This document shows positions 4,662 through 6,999 of a DNA stretch of 6,999 nt, one piece after another. The translations under genes and the position numbers were made by a program. The stretch is taken from NCBI GenBank assembly GCA_030836935.1, contig JAUPMA010000147.1, positions 1 through 6,999 on the forward strand, written 5' to 3'. The stretch is from Pseudomonadota bacterium (lineage in GTDB: Bacteria; Pseudomonadota; Gammaproteobacteria; SZUA-229). The stretch's first letter is position 1, and each line of letters begins with the position of its first letter. A model generated the notes under the pieces. The model made no database searches. It was given only the letters and a program-made list of their open reading frames with translations, and was not told where the DNA came from.

Positions 4662-6047
4662 ATGTCACTTCGCAAATATCTTCTGGTTTCCATCATGCTC
4701 ATTCTGTCCTGTGTTGGCGGGCTGGCCATCTGGAGCAGCTATCGCGCCAGTGTGCATGAAGTAAATGAATTGTTTGATGCGCAATTGTCGCGCTCCGCAC
4801 GCTTGATGCTCGGACTGGCTGTGGCCGAAATTCGTGATGGTCATGTGGATGACATGCAGGCGATGATTCTGCAAAACAAACTGCGTCTCGATACCTTGCG
4901 CAAGGGCGATAAAGAAGACGCGCACGAAACCAGCGAGCTTGGACATTATTACGAACTGAAACTGGCCTTCCAGGTGTGGGACAAGCACGGCAATCTGGTC
5001 ATGCATTCCGGGCTGGCAAAATTTGAACCGCTGACCCAGCATGAACATGGTTACAGCGATTCTGTAATCGAGGGTTCACCCTGGCGCGTGTTCAGTTTGT
5101 GGAGTTATGACAGGGAATATCTGGTAATGACTGCCGAGCGTTACGATGTGCGCATGGAACTGGTGGATAAAATCATTCAGCGTTTGTTGTTTCCGTTTTT
5201 GTTATTGCTGCCATTGCTGGCCTGGCTGTTGTGGTTGATTGTTGGTCGCGGCCTGCTGCCGATCAATCGTGTTGCGGATGATGTGAGAAATCGTGATCTG
5301 CATAATCTTGCCAGTATCAACGATGAGAATGTGCCATCAGAAATCAAGCCGCTGGTGCAGGCTATCAATCGCCTGTTTGAGCGCGTCAGCGAATCGTTTG
5401 AAAAAGAAAAACGGTTTACTTCCGATGCTGCGCATGAACTGCGCACGCCACTGGCTGCGCTGAAAACCCATGCGCAACTGGCGCGCAGCTCACGCAATGA
5501 ACCGGATCGGCAACATGCCCTGATGCAGCTTGAGGCGGGTGTGGATCGTGCCAGCCACATTGTTGAGCAATTACTGACACTGGCGCGAATACATCCTGAC
5601 AAGATGCGTGAAAAATGGCAGCAACTGGATTTGCATGCGCTTGCAGTAGATGTAGCCGCAGAGTTGGCGCCGCAGGCGGCGGCAAAAAATATTGACCTGG
5701 CTGTGGATGAAGCCGGTGAAATTGCTGTTAGCGGTCATGCCGTCATGTTGCGGGTATTGTTTCGCAATCTGCTCGACAATGCCATTCGATATTCACCGCA
5801 GGATGGCCAGGTAGTTGTGAGTTTTGATTGCGGTGCGCGTTGTGTCAGTATCAGTGACAGCGGCTCGGGCGTTGATGAGGCCGATCATGAAAAAGTATTT
5901 GAACGTTTTTATCGCGGCGAAGTTAGCGAATCCGGTTGTGGCATTGGCCTGTCTATCGTCAGGCAAATTGCGGATATGCACGGAGCGCAAATCAGGCTGT
6001 CACGCAGTGTATCGGGTGGTTTGAAAATTAGCGTGATCTTTTCCTGA
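4662..6047 (+). CDS. qseC: QseC-type sensor histidine kinase
   Basis: A 461-residue inner-membrane kinase, partner of the regulator upstream. Membrane segments lie at about 5-25 and 173-194, bracketing a periplasmic sensor domain of about 147 residues with the VNELFDAQLSRSARLM stretch typical of the QseC/TctE sensor type. A short linker (195-245, including PSEIKPLVQAINRLF) leads to the HisKA domain with FTSDAAHELRTPL, where His258 is the phosphorylation site. The ATPase domain has the N box NLLDNAIRYSP at 369-379, G1 DSGSG at 399-403, the F box FERFYR at 413-418 and G2 GCGIGLSIV at 425-433. All catalytic motifs are intact. The juxtamembrane segment where E. coli QseC has an acidic EYRED-type motif reads AERYDVRMEL here, so ligand sensing may differ. 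The start at 4662 lacks a properly spaced ribosome binding site: a GGA is only two bases away. Confidence 0.93.
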   Translation: MSLRKYLLVSIMLILSCVGGLAIWSSYRASVHEVNELFDAQLSRSARLMLGLAVAEIRDGHVDDMQAMILQNKLRLDTLRKGDKEDAHETSELGHYYELKLAFQVWDKHGNLVMHSGLAKFEPLTQHEHGYSDSVIEGSPWRVFSLWSYDREYLVMTAERYDVRMELVDKIIQRLLFPFLLLLPLLAWLLWLIVGRGLLPINRVADDVRNRDLHNLASINDENVPSEIKPLVQAINRLFERVSESFEKEKRFTSDAAHELRTPLAALKTHAQLARSSRNEPDRQHALMQLEAGVDRASHIVEQLLTLARIHPDKMREKWQQLDLHALAVDVAAELAPQAAAKNIDLAVDEAGEIAVSGHAVMLRVLFRNLLDNAIRYSPQDGQVVVSFDCGARCVSISDSGSGVDEADHEKVFERFYRGEVSESGCGIGLSIVRQIADMHGAQIRLSRSVSGGLKISVIFS

Positions 6048-6063
6048 TTGCACGGAGAAGGCC

Positions 6064-6084
6064 GTAACGGATGCCGTACTTTTT
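6064..6084 (+). terminator. Weak candidate terminator after the kinase gene
   Basis: GTAACGG (6064-6070) pairs with CCGTAC (6074-6079) across an ATG loop, with one bulged A, giving a 6-bp stem followed directly by TTTTT (6080-6084). It sits 16 bases after the kinase stop codon. The stem is short, so termination may be partial. Confidence 0.4.
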
Positions 6085-6118
6085 GCGTTTACCCCCTGTT
6101 CAGGTGGCAAGCAAATAA

Positions 6119-6149
6119 TTCAGACCCGTATTGATGATCCGTGTATAAT
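6119..6149 (+). promoter_or_regulatory. Candidate sigma-70 promoter for deaD
   Basis: A perfect TATAAT at 6144-6149 is the best -10 box in the window. The only -35 candidate is TTCAGA at 6119-6124, matching 4 of 6 bases at a long 19-base spacing, so the -35 is uncertain. Transcription would start near 6156 and give a leader of about 320 bases before deaD. A long structured leader is known for the cold-induced csdA/deaD gene of E. coli. Confidence 0.55.
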
Positions 6150-6151
6150 CC

Positions 6152-6173
6152 GCGCCAGCCCCATATCTGGCGC
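6152..6173. repeat. Perfect 7-bp inverted repeat at the predicted deaD transcription start
   Basis: GCGCCAG (6152-6158) and CTGGCGC (6167-6173) flank the 8-base loop CCCCATAT. The left arm overlaps the expected +1 of the TATAAT promoter. It could be an operator, or a 5'-terminal RNA hairpin if transcription begins at its left edge. Confidence 0.5.
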
Positions 6174-6474
6174 TTCACTACCGCATTAATCTGTTGCACC
6201 CCGCCTTTGTTGATCACTGGCCGCAATTGAATGCTGTGGAGTGTGTGATTTTTCAGGTGCAGGGCAGGCGCAAAACACGGGCAATGGCTTTTTAATTGAT
6301 GAAAGCCGGCTGGTTTTGCAACACGCAATGCGCAACGAGAATCGTGCAATCCGCTGCATGGCGTATTCATCACGCTGGTGAATACGTACGCTGTGTACAA
6401 CTTTTGACATTAAAAACCAAACCGGACTGTAGAGCGGTCACAGTCCGTTTCAGGTTTAATTACTGGACAAACTC
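6174..6474 (+). other. Predicted long structured 5' leader of deaD
   Basis: This 301-base stretch has no convincing gene. It contains a strong hairpin at 6362-6386 (11-bp stem with one G-U pair, 3-base loop CGC) and a second at 6423-6447 (8-bp perfect stem CGGACTGT/ACAGTCCG, 9-base loop, then TTT) 27 bases before the deaD start. A 59-codon frame from ATG 6299 ends in the ATGA that overlaps the deaD start; it has no clear ribosome binding site. The rest shows no repeat or motif I recognise. Control at RNA level, for instance by temperature, is inferred from the gene family and the structure. Confidence 0.5.
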
Positions 6475-6999
6475 ATGACTGATATTTCCAATTTGCCCTC
6501 GTTCAGCGAGCTTGGCCTGCCTTCTTTCATTCTGCAGGCACTGGCCGAAGTGGGTTACGAAAAACCTTCACCGATTCAGGCGGCCTGTATTCCGCCCATG
6601 CTCGAAGGCCGCGATATGCTGGGTCAGGCGCAAACCGGCACTGGCAAAACGGCGGCGTTTGCCTTGCCGTTATTGTCACGTCTGGATATGAACAGTTCGC
6701 TGACACAAGTGCTGGTGCTGGCGCCGACGCGCGAACTCGCCATTCAGGTGGCGGAAGCGTTTCAAAAATATGCACATCATCTGAAAGATTTTCATGTGCT
6801 GCCGGTGTACGGCGGCCAGGGTTACGACTCGCAATTACGTCAATTAAAACGCGGTGCGCAAATCATTGTCGGCACACCCGGTCGTGTTATGGATCACATG
6901 CGTCGCGGCACACTGAAGCTGGATAACCTGCGTGCACTGGTGCTGGATGAAGCCGATGAAATGTTACGCATGGGTTTTATTGATGACGTGGAATGGGTA
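6475..6999 (+). CDS. deaD: ATP-dependent RNA helicase DeaD/CsdA (3' end beyond window)
   Basis: The first 175 codons of a DEAD-box RNA helicase are present; the frame is open to the window edge. Visible motifs in order are the Q motif region with GYEKPSPIQ (27-35), motif I AQTGTGKT (52-59), Ia PTRELA (84-89), GG (113-114), Ib TPGR (134-137) and motif II DEAD (158-161), followed by [12 protein letters not shown], which fits DeaD/CsdA better than RhlE, RhlB or SrmB. DeaD unwinds RNA in ribosome assembly and mRNA turnover, especially in the cold. The start at 6475 gives an N-terminus like that of DeaD; a weak GGA lies seven bases upstream. Motifs III-VI and the C-terminal RNA-binding domain lie outside the window, so completeness cannot be judged. 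Confidence 0.93.
   Translation, partial: MTDISNLPSFSELGLPSFILQALAEVGYEKPSPIQAACIPPMLEGRDMLGQAQTGTGKTAAFALPLLSRLDMNSSLTQVLVLAPTRELAIQVAEAFQKYAHHLKDFHVLPVYGGQGYDSQLRQLKRGAQIIVGTPGRVMDHMRRGTLKLDNLRALVLDEADEMLRMGFIDDVEWV

Overview
The window looks like chromosomal DNA from a gammaproteobacterium. PrmA, RadA, the QseB/QseC-type pair and DeaD all read as gammaproteobacterial housekeeping or regulatory proteins, and the tRNA-Thr resembles the enterobacterial thrW type. I cannot fix the lineage below class. There are five complete protein genes, one partial one and one tRNA. I see no phage, CRISPR, toxin-antitoxin or defence locus, and no frameshifted gene.

Layout: prmA (41-916) and a membrane zinc-ribbon/DUF3426 protein (913-1752) form a rightward pair joined by an ATGA overlap. 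They converge on a leftward tRNA-Thr(CGU) (1882-1957), with leftward radA (2039-3397) upstream of it. From 3398 to 3920 lies a repeat-rich divergent intergenic region. It holds a REP-like hairpin (3437-3501), a 140-bp MITE-like element with perfect 16-bp terminal inverted repeats (3539-3678), an extra degenerate copy of that terminus (3715-3733), and what look like two response-regulator boxes of the CTTAAG-N5-CTTAAG type. A rightward QseB/QseC-type two-component pair follows (3921-4577 and 4662-6047). A 427-bp leader region with a good -10 box and several hairpins then precedes the truncated DEAD-box helicase deaD/csdA (6475 to the window end).

The most unusual structure is a family of AT-rich intergenic elements made of 7-bp units (CTTTGTA, CTTTAAC and variants) arranged as an inverted repeat. 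Two full copies (1966-2043 and 4577-4652) and one half copy at the left edge (5-39) are present. Both full copies begin at the stop codon of the preceding gene with the same 11-base junction, TGAAGTACAAA, although radA and the regulator gene are unrelated. One copy separates the regulator from its kinase. Another ends just upstream of the tRNA and contains its only visible promoter. The half copy ends directly at the prmA start.

The genes are mostly independent housekeeping functions: ribosomal protein methylation, recombination, tRNA, RNA helicase. The one regulatory unit is the two-component pair, whose predicted boxes suggest that it controls its own transcription.
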